Positions 8,977-16,782 of a stretch of DNA of 64,000 nucleotides are shown here, piece by piece. Source of the DNA: Planctomycetaceae bacterium (GTDB taxonomy: Bacteria; Planctomycetota; Planctomycetia; Pirellulales; Pirellulaceae). How positions within the stretch are numbered: position 1 is the stretch's first letter; each line of letters opens with the position of its first letter. The stretch lies in assembly GCA_020638975.1 (NCBI GenBank), contig JACKHN010000007.1:62001-126000 (forward strand). The letters run 5' to 3'. The position numbers were made by a program, and so were the translations under genes. The notes beneath the pieces were generated by a model, which was given only the letters and a program-made list of their open reading frames with translations, was not told where the DNA came from and made no database searches.

Positions 8977-9005
8977 TTGACTTTCTGAATCGATCTACCT
9001 AGATT
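8977..9005 (+). promoter_or_regulatory. Candidate sigma-70 promoter for the BAX-inhibitor-1 family gene
   Basis: A TTGACT hexamer at 8977-8982 and a TAGATT hexamer at 9000-9005 are separated by 17 bases, and the gene start lies about 60 bases downstream. An overlapping TTGACA at 8968-8973 has a poorer partner. This is pattern matching only. Confidence 0.4.
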
Positions 9006-9064
9006 GCCTACGCGTTGCGAGTTTTTTTGGCTCAATGCTTTCTAGGATTTTGAAGGGGACGCAA

Positions 9065-9814
9065 ATGAATTACACGCAGGATCAAAACCCTTACCAAACC
9101 AACTTTGCACCAGATGTCCAAACTGCTGCATTGGCGGACGAGTGGGAGCGGACAACGTTCATTCGGCGGACTTACTCGCACTTACTAGGCGGAATTGGGT
9201 TCTTTGTGCTCCTTGAGACGCTCATCTTTACGATGGTGTCGGAAGCGGCCTTAGATAACTTGATGCGGACGATGATGGGTGGCCGATGGAACTGGCTGCT
9301 CGTCCTCGGTGCGTTCATGGTCGTCAGTTGGATCGCTCGGAGTTGGGCCGAATCGACCGCATCACAATCGCTTCAATACCTTGGCCTAGGCGCCTATGTG
9401 CTGGCGGAGGCTGTCATCTTCGTGCCTTTGCTTTATATCGCCCAGAAGGTAGCTCCGGGTGCGATCCCCGCAGCCGGAATCATGACGGCCGTTGTGTTCA
9501 CGGGGCTCACCGCCATCGTCTTTACGACACGTGCCGACTTCTCGTGGATGGGCAAGTATCTGGCGTTGGCCGGAATCGCAGCGATGGGGTTAATCGTCTG
9601 CGGAGTCTTTTTTCAAGGACTTCCGCTTGGGATGTGGTTTTCGGGTGCGATGGTTGTGCTTGCCGCAGGCTATATCCTGTACGACACATCCAACATTTTG
9701 CACCGATACCGTACAGACCAGTACGTCGCAGCTTCTTTGGCGCTATTCGCCTCGGTCGCAATTCTGTTCTGGTATGTGCTGCGAATTATGATTTCGCTTA
9801 GCTCTCGGGACTAA
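9065..9814 (+). CDS. BAX inhibitor-1 / YccA family membrane protein
   Basis: The 249-residue protein has a hydrophilic N-terminus of about 30 residues followed by seven hydrophobic segments, including HLLGGIGFFVLLETLIF and LVLGAFMVVSWIARS. The final FASVAILFWYVLRIMISLSSRD is the typical end of the family. Members are integral inner-membrane proteins linked to calcium leak and stress tolerance; some bind FtsH. I start at ATG 9065 because GGGG precedes it, rather than at 9035. It is monocistronic: a candidate promoter lies upstream and a strong terminator begins 28 bases after the stop. Confidence 0.88.
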   Translation: MNYTQDQNPYQTNFAPDVQTAALADEWERTTFIRRTYSHLLGGIGFFVLLETLIFTMVSEAALDNLMRTMMGGRWNWLLVLGAFMVVSWIARSWAESTASQSLQYLGLGAYVLAEAVIFVPLLYIAQKVAPGAIPAAGIMTAVVFTGLTAIVFTTRADFSWMGKYLALAGIAAMGLIVCGVFFQGLPLGMWFSGAMVVLAAGYILYDTSNILHRYRTDQYVAASLALFASVAILFWYVLRIMISLSSRD

Positions 9815-9841
9815 CTTGGTTGCGAGCCCACCGTGGAAGAC

Positions 9842-9887
9842 AAAAAAAGCTCGGGCGTTCCGTCAGAACGCCCGAGCTTTTTAAACG
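9842..9887. terminator. Bidirectional intrinsic terminator
   Basis: A perfect 12-base-pair stem, GCTCGGGCGTTC with its complement, encloses a 5-base loop (CGTCA) and is flanked by A7 on the left and T6 on the right. It works on either strand and separates the convergent BAX-inhibitor-1 family gene from the small minus-strand gene whose stop lies at its right edge. Confidence 0.92.
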
Positions 9888-10045
9888 TCGGTTGGTTCAC
9901 TCTCGTCCGCTGCCACCGAGGCCGTTTCAGCAGGTTCGTCAGGTTGTTCCTTCCTTTTACGGCGGAGCTCCCTTTTTTCTTCGGACTTCCGCTTCTTCTC
10001 CATCTCCCGGCGTCGCTTCTCGAAGGTGTTTTGATTTTTTGCCAA
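9881..10045 (-). CDS. Small highly charged protein, TTG start (54 aa)
   Basis: A 54-codon frame begins at TTG 10045 with AKNQNTFEKRRREMEKKR and ends with ESEPTDV at the terminator. The first 34 residues are mostly Lys, Arg and Glu and should form one long charged helix; the last 20 are acidic and Pro/Ala-rich. There is no signal peptide or membrane segment. The stop sits inside the right edge of the bidirectional terminator, as expected for a real gene. Weak purine-rich sequence (GAAAG) lies before the start. The composition suggests nucleic-acid or ribosome contact, but I do not recognise a named family. The nearest upstream gene is the RRM protein, 141 bases away on the same strand. Confidence 0.65.
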   Translation of the reverse strand: MAKNQNTFEKRRREMEKKRKSEEKRELRRKRKEQPDEPAETASVAADESEPTDV

Positions 10046-10186
10046 GGTTATCTTTCAGGGTTGATGTGATAGTCCGGCAATGCGCATGCCGCTCCTCAAG
10101 CGATTCGTTTCGGCCCATGTGCCTTTACAAGCCTACGGTCTAAGTGACGATCCGCCGAGGAGAGCACTTGCTGGTTCGAGATCGTC

Positions 10187-10570
10187 TTAGTAGCGTCGTC
10201 CTCGGTCGCCGCCGCGTCCACCACCGCCACCGCCGCCGCCATAACCACCACCGCCACCGCTGCGGCCACCACCACCGCCGCCGCCGTAGCCGCCGCGACC
10301 GCCGCCGCCACCACCGCGATTTTCGCGAGGTTTGGCCTCATTGACGGTGAGTGCTCGACCGTCATGTTCTTGTTCATTGAGTCCGCTGATGGCTGCTTGA
10401 GCCTCGGCGTCGTTCGACATCTCGACAAAGCCGAAGCCTTTGCTTCGACCGGTGTCTCGGTCTGTGATCACTTGCGCGCTCTCAACCGTCCCGAACTGCG
10501 AAAACAATTGTTCCAAATCGGAGCTTGAGACGTTATAGCTCAGATTTCCGCAATACAACTTCTTTCCCAA
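10187..10570 (-). CDS. Glycine-rich RNA-binding protein (single RRM)
   Basis: The protein of 127 residues has one RNA recognition motif with RNP2 LYCGNL at residues 5-10 and RNP1 KGFGFVEM at 44-51. A Gly/Arg/Tyr-rich tail from about residue 84 to the end contains runs of up to eight glycines. Such proteins bind single-stranded RNA and are often cold-induced RNA chaperones. I place the start at TTG 10570 because AGGAG (complement of 10578-10582) lies 7 bases before it and GKKLYCGNLSYN is the usual beginning; the frame stays open to an ATG at 10735, but that stretch does not look like protein. It lies in an RNA-handling group with a cold-shock protein and a DEAD-box helicase. Confidence 0.88.
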   Translation of the reverse strand: MGKKLYCGNLSYNVSSSDLEQLFSQFGTVESAQVITDRDTGRSKGFGFVEMSNDAEAQAAISGLNEQEHDGRALTVNEAKPRENRGGGGGGRGGYGGGGGGGRSGGGGGYGGGGGGGGRGGDRGRRY

Positions 10571-10882
10571 CGTAATTCTCCTGTGCGTGGGAATGGCGGC
10601 CCGATTTTCACTTTCCGGTGCCGCAGAGAAAGGGGCTGACATAGGAGCCCACCAAGCGAGACGGACGAGAGCTTTCGTGGAGCCGGTCAAATTCCAACCG
10701 GCGTCGAAACCACATTCGTTCGACAAACCATTCAAGGTTGTACCTGGAATGCCTGGCCATGTACACTAGTCACGGCCCAAGCGGATACAAAATTCCAGGA
10801 TTTTGGGGTTTCTTGAGAATCGTCGACCGCCGAATGACTGATTGGGTGACTCCAAATTAGGCCAGGATCTGGGACTTGAGAC
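10571..10882 (-). other. 312-base leader and intergenic region before the RRM gene
   Basis: Apart from the ribosome-binding site at 10578-10582, this stretch holds no supported gene. It is long enough for an extended 5' untranslated leader, which is common for cold-regulated RNA-binding proteins. I could not identify a convincing promoter or riboswitch. Confidence 0.35.
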
Positions 10883-11101
10883 CTACTTGGCATCGCAGGT
10901 CTTCATGGCTGCAAACCCATCCCTCGTCAAGGAATAAGCTCCCTGAAAGTGTTCTTTGACCAGAAAGTCACGGGTAGTCAATTGCTGCAACGCTGCTTTG
11001 TGCCGATCAAGATTGGGGCCAAAGAAGCACAACATTTCGCCAGGCGTGACAAGATATTGTCGAAAGGTACGCAAAACTGCTTTCTCGGATGACGACAACA
11101 T
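10883..11101 (-). CDS. Hypothetical protein (72 aa), possible winged-helix-like
   Basis: The 72-residue protein starts at an ATG preceded by GGGAGAG. It opens with SSSEKAVLRTFRQYLV, has a middle FFGPNLDRHKAALQQLTTRDFL and ends FAAMKTCDAK. The order of a helix, a second helix with LTTRDFLVKE and a short beta-like QGAYSLTRDG is reminiscent of a small winged-helix domain, in which LTRDG often precedes the last helix. I do not recognise a family. It lies between the RRM and cold-shock genes on the same strand, which suggests co-expression. Confidence 0.6.
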   Translation of the reverse strand: MLSSSEKAVLRTFRQYLVTPGEMLCFFGPNLDRHKAALQQLTTRDFLVKEHFQGAYSLTRDGFAAMKTCDAK

Positions 11102-11236
11102 AGCTCTCTCCCTCGTAAAGGCTCGTGCGATCTGACTCGATCCACCGCATGGATCAACGCAAACAAACGATCTATCGGGGAAGGCGCTGATGCGGTCCGT
11201 CGCACAGCAATACCTTCGCGATCGTAGTTCTCTGAA

Positions 11237-11434
11237 CTACGCCGGGCGAACATTCTCGGCTCGGGGCCCCTTAGGACCACGTCCCTCTTCGTATTCGACG
11301 CTTTGCCCCTCGCTCAGCGCTTCGATCGTCGTGCCGACCAAGGCGGAGTGATGAAAGAAGATCTCTCCCCCGTTGCCTGCGATGAATCCGAAACCCTTTT
11401 CTGCGATTAGTTTCTTGATGGTGCCTTGAGGCAT
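11237..11434 (-). CDS. Cold-shock domain protein (CspA family)
   Basis: The 65-residue protein is a single cold-shock domain. RNP1-like KGFGFIAG and RNP2-like IFFHHSAL are both present, and QSVEYEEGRGPKGPRAENV closes the beta barrel, all at the usual CspA size. It binds single-stranded RNA and DNA and melts structure in mRNA. AGGAG lies 7 bases before the ATG. It follows the DEAD-box helicase gene by 67 bases on the same strand, so the two may be one transcript; both products remodel RNA at low temperature. Confidence 0.92.
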   Translation of the reverse strand: MPQGTIKKLIAEKGFGFIAGNGGEIFFHHSALVGTTIEALSEGQSVEYEEGRGPKGPRAENVRPA

Positions 11435-11501
11435 TACCGTCTCCTGCGAAAGTTAGAACTAGTGGACTGTCTGCTCTGTTGGAAATGTCTTGACGAAACC
11501 C

Positions 11502-12893
11502 TCAACTCGCATTCACGACTGGCGAACGTTCCCGTTGGGCGTTACCTACGGACTTCACCGATTTGCGTTTTCTCGCCGAACCCGATGTGTTGGAGGTTGG
11601 TGACCGCGAACCCTGCGAACTACTACGCACACGTCGCTTGGGGGGACGCTGCTTGACTCGGCGCGAGCCGGGACGATGGTTCGTTGTTTCCGCTTCGTCC
11701 GTCACTGTGGCCGCAGGTTGTGCCTTCTGGGCGGTCGTACCGCCGGGCAACTTCTTGACGGGAACAGCTTGTCCTGTCAGCTTCTCAATCATGCGAAGCT
11801 GCTTGCGTTCATCGGCATCGCAGAACGAGATGGCCTTTCCGGAAGCACCGGCGCGTGCCGTCCGTCCGATGCGGTGTACGTAAGTTTCGGGGGTATCTGG
11901 CAGGTCATAGTTAATGACGTGCGAGACGTCCGAAAAGTCCAGCCCGCGGGCGGCAAGATCGGTTGCGACAAGTACCGGAGGTCGATCGGATCCAAACTCA
12001 CGAATCGCGGCTGTTCGTCGCGACTGGCTCTTGTCCCCGTGAATCGAGATGGCTCGAATTCCATCGCGTTGTAAGATACGGGCAATTCTGTCAGCACCGC
12101 GTTTAGTGCGAGAAAAGACAAGCGTTCGCGATCGTGCGGTTGCGTTTAGAAAACGCGTCAGCGAGGCTGCTTTGTCTGGTCGCTGTACGAAGTAGACCGC
12201 CTGATCAACGAGTTCTGGTGTTGATGCGACTGCTGCCACACGTACCTCAAAAGGCCGCTTCAACCATTGCTCCGCCAGCTTGCGAATCGGCGGTGGCATC
12301 GTTGCCGAGAACATTAGTGTTTGACGTTCACTTGGTACCTTCGAAACGATCTTTCGAAGATCGTGAATGAAGCCCATATCGAGCATCTGATCGGCTTCGT
12401 CGAGGATCAAAATTTCGACTTTGGCGAGATCAACAAAGCCTTGCCCAATCAGATCAAGCAGCCGACCGGGTGTCGCTACGAGAATGTCGACGCCTGCTTG
12501 AAGTGCTCGGACTTGAGGCGATTGCCCAACGCCACCGTAAATGACGGTGTGACGCAGTCCAGTGAAGCGTCCATAAGTTGTCAGGCTTTCGCCAATCTGG
12601 CTGGCTAACTCGCGGGTGGGTGACAAAATGAGGCAACGAATGGGCCGCTGTCCGCTGCGCTGACGCCGCCGTTCGGCCCCTGTCGGCTCGGCAGGCGATT
12701 CCTTCAGGAGCTGAAGCGTTGGCAGGGCGAAGGCCGCTGTCTTGCCGGTTCCCGTCTGGGCACACCCGACGATGTCGCGGCCTTTGAGAATCTGTGGGAT
12801 GGCTTTCTGCTGAATGGGTGTGGCTGTTTCGTAACCAGCGTCTTGCAGACTTCGGAGGAGGGGCTCGCAGAGCGAGAGTTCTTCAAACTTCAT
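11502..12893 (-). CDS. DEAD-box ATP-dependent RNA helicase (RhlE-like)
   Basis: The 463-residue enzyme has the Q motif TATPIQQKAIP, Walker A AQTGTGKT at residues 45-52, PTRELA, the DEAD box, SAT (motif III) and HRIGRTAR (motif VI). The C-terminal tail of about 85 residues is basic and rich in Arg, Lys and Ser, as in RhlE/CsdA-type helicases that act on rRNA and structured mRNA. The start at ATG 12893 gives the typical KFEELSLCEPLLRSL opening; longer versions to 13040 add unlikely sequence. A long non-coding stretch lies upstream, as is common for cold-regulated helicase genes. Confidence 0.92.
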   Translation of the reverse strand: MKFEELSLCEPLLRSLQDAGYETATPIQQKAIPQILKGRDIVGCAQTGTGKTAAFALPTLQLLKESPAEPTGAERRRQRSGQRPIRCLILSPTRELASQIGESLTTYGRFTGLRHTVIYGGVGQSPQVRALQAGVDILVATPGRLLDLIGQGFVDLAKVEILILDEADQMLDMGFIHDLRKIVSKVPSERQTLMFSATMPPPIRKLAEQWLKRPFEVRVAAVASTPELVDQAVYFVQRPDKAASLTRFLNATARSRTLVFSRTKRGADRIARILQRDGIRAISIHGDKSQSRRTAAIREFGSDRPPVLVATDLAARGLDFSDVSHVINYDLPDTPETYVHRIGRTARAGASGKAISFCDADERKQLRMIEKLTGQAVPVKKLPGGTTAQKAQPAATVTDEAETTNHRPGSRRVKQRPPKRRVRSSSQGSRSPTSNTSGSARKRKSVKSVGNAQRERSPVVNAS

Positions 12894-13505
12894 GCTAACT
12901 TTCAATAAGAGATCTACGTCGAGCGTCGCCACATGGCAACGACTCGGTGATTGCTGCTTGCCCACGGTGATCAGAACCGGGCAAGTGAACTGACGACGGC
13001 GCGCGCCTAAAACGGAAAATCTCCCGCTGATTGGCAGCAAAGTGATTCAGGAGCAAGAGAATCAGTCGCGGTCGAAAGTAAGATACCAGGACGCACAAGT
13101 CAGTCATCTTGCCCGATGAGGCGTCCAGGTGCCGCAGTCTCGAAGTTGAACGAACACAGCACAAATGTGTGCAGGTCTCGCACCTACAAGACACCAGACT
13201 AGCACATGTCAGCGCCGCGTCAATGCCTCGCACGCTGTTGCCGGCGTTTGCAGCAACTGCTCTAGTTTCCTCGCATGGTGTTTGAACTTGGAAAAAATCT
13301 GATACTTCGCAATCAGTTCGACTTCGTTTCCCCATTTCAGCGACCTACGGTCGCTAGCACAAATCCGCCAAGCCTCCAGTGGCAAAACCCCATGGAGTTG
13401 TCTTCTTGATTGATTGCAGATCTCACCTGCGTGTGACCGAATAATCTAATCGATTGGTACAGTTTCACGCGCCGTGGTTACGGCGTGCGAATGACAGGGG
13501 GGGAT
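12894..13505. other. 612-base divergent intergenic region
   Basis: The region separates the minus-strand helicase gene from the plus-strand exported-protein gene. I see no supported coding sequence. Near its right end, 13467-13488 can form a hairpin (CACGC-CCGT paired across GGTT with a small bulge) followed by the G-rich ribosome-binding site of the next gene. Promoters for both genes must lie here, but none is clear. Confidence 0.35.
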
Positions 13506-14522
13506 ATGTCTGAACAAGCGCTGCCATTGCAGTCTGCCTGGCGGTACGTCTGTACCTGCTTTCAGGCACGAATGCATCGCTTTCCAAGCCAGGTAATCCG
13601 ATTGTTGGCGATCACGGTCGTCGGAGCCGCTGGTGCGTTAACGACGTCGGAACTGATTGCGACACCTCTCGGGCAAGTCGCATCCGACCAGGAATCGCGG
13701 AATGAAGCAATAAATTCAATTCCATTCGACCAGTTGACCGAACAGACGCAGGCCAAGCTTTGGAACGTCGTGTCGCAGCCGAGTATCTATCGACAGCTTC
13801 CTGTCACCGTCGTCGAGTCCGATCCCGATATGCATGTCTTTCTGGTGCGTTATCCGGAAGTCATCGTCAACATGTGGCAGTTGATGGGGGTCACGAAAGT
13901 TCAGATGCAACGCAACGGCGACTACACGTTTCAGGCTTCTGATGGCGCTGGTACGTTCTGCGACGTGCAACTTGTATATGGCGATCAGAATACGCATGTC
14001 TACTATGCCGAAGGACACTACGAGGGACCATTGTTGCGAAAGCTAATTCGAGGCAATTGCGTAATGGTTCTCAAATCTGAATATAGCCAAACCGAAGATA
14101 AAAAAGTCTACGTGACGAATCGGCTGGACATGTTTGTGCAACTCGATAGTCTCGGCGCGGAGATACTCGCGAAGACCCTGCACCCATTGGTCGGCAAGTC
14201 CGCAGATCACAATTTCACTGAGTCGACACGTTTTCTCAGCCAAGTGTCGCAAGCTGCTGAAACCCGTTCCGACGGGCTTCAGCAATTGGCTGGACGGTTG
14301 AACAATGTCAGTGAGCCCGTTCGCGATCGATTTGCGCAGCTTGCAACCGAGGTCAACCACCGCGCAGTACTTCGCGAAGCCGGACAAGAGTTCTTTACCG
14401 AACATGTATCAGCGACGCCCATCGTGGCCATTCCCGTAGTTACGACTGCCCCGCTGCTCCGAGGAGCGAGCCAGTTACTTGAGAGCGCGCCATCGCGAAA
14501 GCCGCTTCGGTTGCGAAGGTGA
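13506..14522 (+). CDS. Hypothetical membrane-anchored exported protein
   Basis: This 338-residue protein starts at ATG 13506, with a run of Gs just upstream. A hydrophobic segment at about residues 31-50 (VIRLLAITVVGAAGALTT) should be a signal anchor or long signal peptide. The rest, with VVESDPDMHVFLVRYPEVIVN and VYYAEGHYEGPLLRKLIRG, looks globular, and LAGRLNNVSEPVRDRFAQLA suggests a helical C-terminal part. I do not recognise a domain. It ends 18 bases before the stop of the convergent enolase-superfamily gene. Confidence 0.65.
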   Translation: MSEQALPLQSAWRYVCTCFQARMHRFPSQVIRLLAITVVGAAGALTTSELIATPLGQVASDQESRNEAINSIPFDQLTEQTQAKLWNVVSQPSIYRQLPVTVVESDPDMHVFLVRYPEVIVNMWQLMGVTKVQMQRNGDYTFQASDGAGTFCDVQLVYGDQNTHVYYAEGHYEGPLLRKLIRGNCVMVLKSEYSQTEDKKVYVTNRLDMFVQLDSLGAEILAKTLHPLVGKSADHNFTESTRFLSQVSQAAETRSDGLQQLAGRLNNVSEPVRDRFAQLATEVNHRAVLREAGQEFFTEHVSATPIVAIPVVTTAPLLRGASQLLESAPSRKPLRLRR

Positions 14523-14540
14523 TCGACCGCGGGACGGAGG

Positions 14541-15893
14541 TTAGAACCCCAATCCGGGTCCGTCCAATTCGCTCGTGGCGACGGTACCGTCCGTGATGTT
14601 GAACATGCCGGGGAAACGCTCGTCCCAGCCACGATTGCCGATAGGGCAGTACTGTCGTCCGTTGCCTTCGATAGCGGCGACCGTCGGGATACGAGCTGCG
14701 AGGCTCGCCGAGTGCAGTAGCGATGCGCCCACGCAGGTGAGATCTTGTACGCAAAGGAACAGCCCGTACTTCTGCGCGGCGGCTCCCATCAGCAAGGCTT
14801 CACTGTGTCCCTTGCACGCTTTCAGGGCGACACCCGAGTACCCTTGTTCACGTGCCAGTTGCAGGCTCGCGAGATCGACCAACGACTCGTCAATGACCAC
14901 TGGTTTGATCTTGGCCGCTGCATGCATTCGGTTCTCGGGATTCGCGCGCAGGTCGCGATGCGTCGGCTGTTCGATGTAGTGGACGCGGCGCAGCGCGCTC
15001 GGCGACTTCTCCTCAACCTTCGCGAGAAAATCTAAGACATATTGAACATTGGCGCACTTCTCGTTGAAGTCCAGTGAATAATGCCACGCGTTGCAGCCTC
15101 TGGCAGTTTGTGCCTCCTGGGCGACTCGCTCGACTGCGGCGACACGGCCAACATCCCACGTAAGATCATCACCGTTTAGTTTGATCTTGAGATGGGTTAA
15201 CCCATCGGCGGTAATCCACTCGCCGAGTGTCTCTGGCAGGCCATCCCCGATGGGCGAGACAACCTCAGCGGCGGTCAGCGGGTCGAGTGCTCCGACGAGA
15301 TGATAAAGCGGCATGCGAGGCTTGCACTTGCGACTTGTGTATTGATCCAAATACTCACCGGTGAACTCCGGCGTCAAATAGCCCGAGAGGTCCGAGTTGA
15401 CGAACTCACGGCCCAATAAATTATAAGAGTTCTCACCCAGGGCCTTGCCATAAGCGTCGTAAATGGCCGCTTCGAGCGGGCTCGCCGCGACGAGTTGGGC
15501 CAGTCGGGGCATCTGATCTTTTAAGGCACACTTCGCGACAACAGCAGCGAGAATCGAGGCGTGACCGCTGGACAGCGCATACGTGATTTCAAGCGGGTGT
15601 CCCGATAAATCCGCACTATCTGCGGCGGCGACAACCTGCGTGGCGAATTCAATCATCGCGGCGAGTGTCTCCTCGCCGGTTAAAACAGCACTTGGCCAGC
15701 CCCAAACATTTCCCATGGGCATCGATCCGAATCCCTGCCCACGACGACCATCCGTGGTCTCGACGTCGACCGTGACATTGAACAAAACCGCATCGTTGAC
15801 GACTCGTCCGCCGAACTTGATGGGGGTGCGGTACTGAATGCGTTCCTGAGACCAAACAACTTGTTTCAGTCGGACATCGGTAGGCTTGCTCAT
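14541..15893 (-). CDS. Enolase-superfamily enzyme (mandelate racemase / muconate lactonizing type)
   Basis: The 450-residue protein has the two-domain layout of the superfamily: an N-terminal capping domain and a TIM barrel. Barrel signatures are LKIKLNGDD (the KxK catalytic lysines, near residue 235), the metal ligands in SLDFNE, YIEQPT and VIDES, and LKACKGHSE near the last strands. These enzymes abstract the proton alpha to a carboxylate. The chain is longer than the usual 360-390 residues, and the capping domain holds an unusual GNVWGWPSAVL segment. It appears monocistronic. The substrate is unknown; a sugar-acid dehydratase, epimerase or racemase are all possible. Confidence 0.8.
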   Translation of the reverse strand: MSKPTDVRLKQVVWSQERIQYRTPIKFGGRVVNDAVLFNVTVDVETTDGRRGQGFGSMPMGNVWGWPSAVLTGEETLAAMIEFATQVVAAADSADLSGHPLEITYALSSGHASILAAVVAKCALKDQMPRLAQLVAASPLEAAIYDAYGKALGENSYNLLGREFVNSDLSGYLTPEFTGEYLDQYTSRKCKPRMPLYHLVGALDPLTAAEVVSPIGDGLPETLGEWITADGLTHLKIKLNGDDLTWDVGRVAAVERVAQEAQTARGCNAWHYSLDFNEKCANVQYVLDFLAKVEEKSPSALRRVHYIEQPTHRDLRANPENRMHAAAKIKPVVIDESLVDLASLQLAREQGYSGVALKACKGHSEALLMGAAAQKYGLFLCVQDLTCVGASLLHSASLAARIPTVAAIEGNGRQYCPIGNRGWDERFPGMFNITDGTVATSELDGPGLGF

Positions 15894-15972
15894 GGATCCG
15901 TTTCGTAAGATGAAGATTCCGCCAACAAGGCATCAGTCGATGGCGAAGTGGAGGGTGGGCGTCGTGGTCGAC

Positions 15973-16602
15973 TTATGCCAGACCGTGTCGAACCGCCCAG
16001 ACGGCCGCTTGTGTGCGGTCGGTGACGCCAAGTTTTCGGAGGATGTGCTGCACGTGTTCTTTGACCGTTTCGTAGCTGATCTCTAAGTGCTGTGCGATCT
16101 GTTTGTTAGTCAGTCCTTCGACCATCTTCACAATCACTTCGCTCTCTCGCCGTGTCAGCTGAACATCGGCACCCGCATCCGTCAACCGGCCTACGGAGCC
16201 AGCGCGACGTAGATCCTCGCGAGACCACAACGACTCGCCCAGAACGACACTGTGAATGCTCTGCAAAAATGTCTCGTGGTTGGCGTCATGCAGCAGAAGT
16301 CCGCTCGTACCAACCGCGATCGCTTTCGCGATTAACTCTGCGCTGGTGCGTGCTGCATATATCAGAACAGCAGGAGGCTTCGCGCGAGATGCCTTCATTT
16401 GTTCGACGAGAGCAAGGCCATCTGTGCCCGGCGGCTCGAGACCTAAAATGAGCAACTGAGCTGCGTCATGCTGTGTGACCAGCCTCGCCGCATCGCTAAC
16501 TGTTCCCTCGGCTACCACTTCCAGGTCGGTTGCGCGGACGAATTCCCGCAATCCTGCTCGGATCAAATCCCGATCGTCGGCGACAATGATTCGAATCGAC
16601 AT
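15973..16602 (-). CDS. LuxR/NarL-type regulator with a degenerate receiver domain
   Basis: Residues 1-120 have the fold pattern of a response-regulator receiver and residues 142-205 form a LuxR helix-turn-helix (LTRRESEVIVKMVEGLTNKQ, then YETVKEHVQHILRKLGV). The receiver keeps the acidic pair ADD at 8-10, but the phospho-acceptor Asp is Gly54 (LILGLEPPG) and the conserved Lys is His105 (LLLHD). It therefore cannot be phosphorylated in the usual way. I start at ATG 16602, which gives the normal RIIVADD beginning. It lies 180 bases downstream of the HD-GYP gene on the same strand. DNA binding is likely intact; the input signal is unknown. Confidence 0.85.
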   Translation of the reverse strand: MSIRIIVADDRDLIRAGLREFVRATDLEVVAEGTVSDAARLVTQHDAAQLLILGLEPPGTDGLALVEQMKASRAKPPAVLIYAARTSAELIAKAIAVGTSGLLLHDANHETFLQSIHSVVLGESLWSREDLRRAGSVGRLTDAGADVQLTRRESEVIVKMVEGLTNKQIAQHLEISYETVKEHVQHILRKLGVTDRTQAAVWAVRHGLA

Positions 16603-16782
16603 AGCCCACTGGGTGGAGAACAAAGAAACATCGAATCGTGTGGTCGCCCACAATATCCCACAAGCAAAGCCTTATGGATACGGCCCTATTAGGGGGTTCC
16701 CCGGTTTGAGGTCGTACTGACAAGAAATGGAGGACGCGGCTGCGACGCGGTTCTGTCGCATTTCGTTCGGTAGACATCTCGC

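Noticed and set aside
10160..10190. GGTTCGAGATC, like a tRNA T-loop
   Set aside because: No acceptor stem, anticodon arm or D-arm can be formed around it.
10144..10344. His/Arg-rich plus-strand open frame
   Set aside because: It is the complement of the glycine-rich tail of the RRM protein and has no independent support.
12895..13335. 146-codon minus-strand open frame upstream of the helicase
   Set aside because: Composition is Cys- and Arg-rich and irregular; it has no ribosome-binding site and overlaps the helicase leader.
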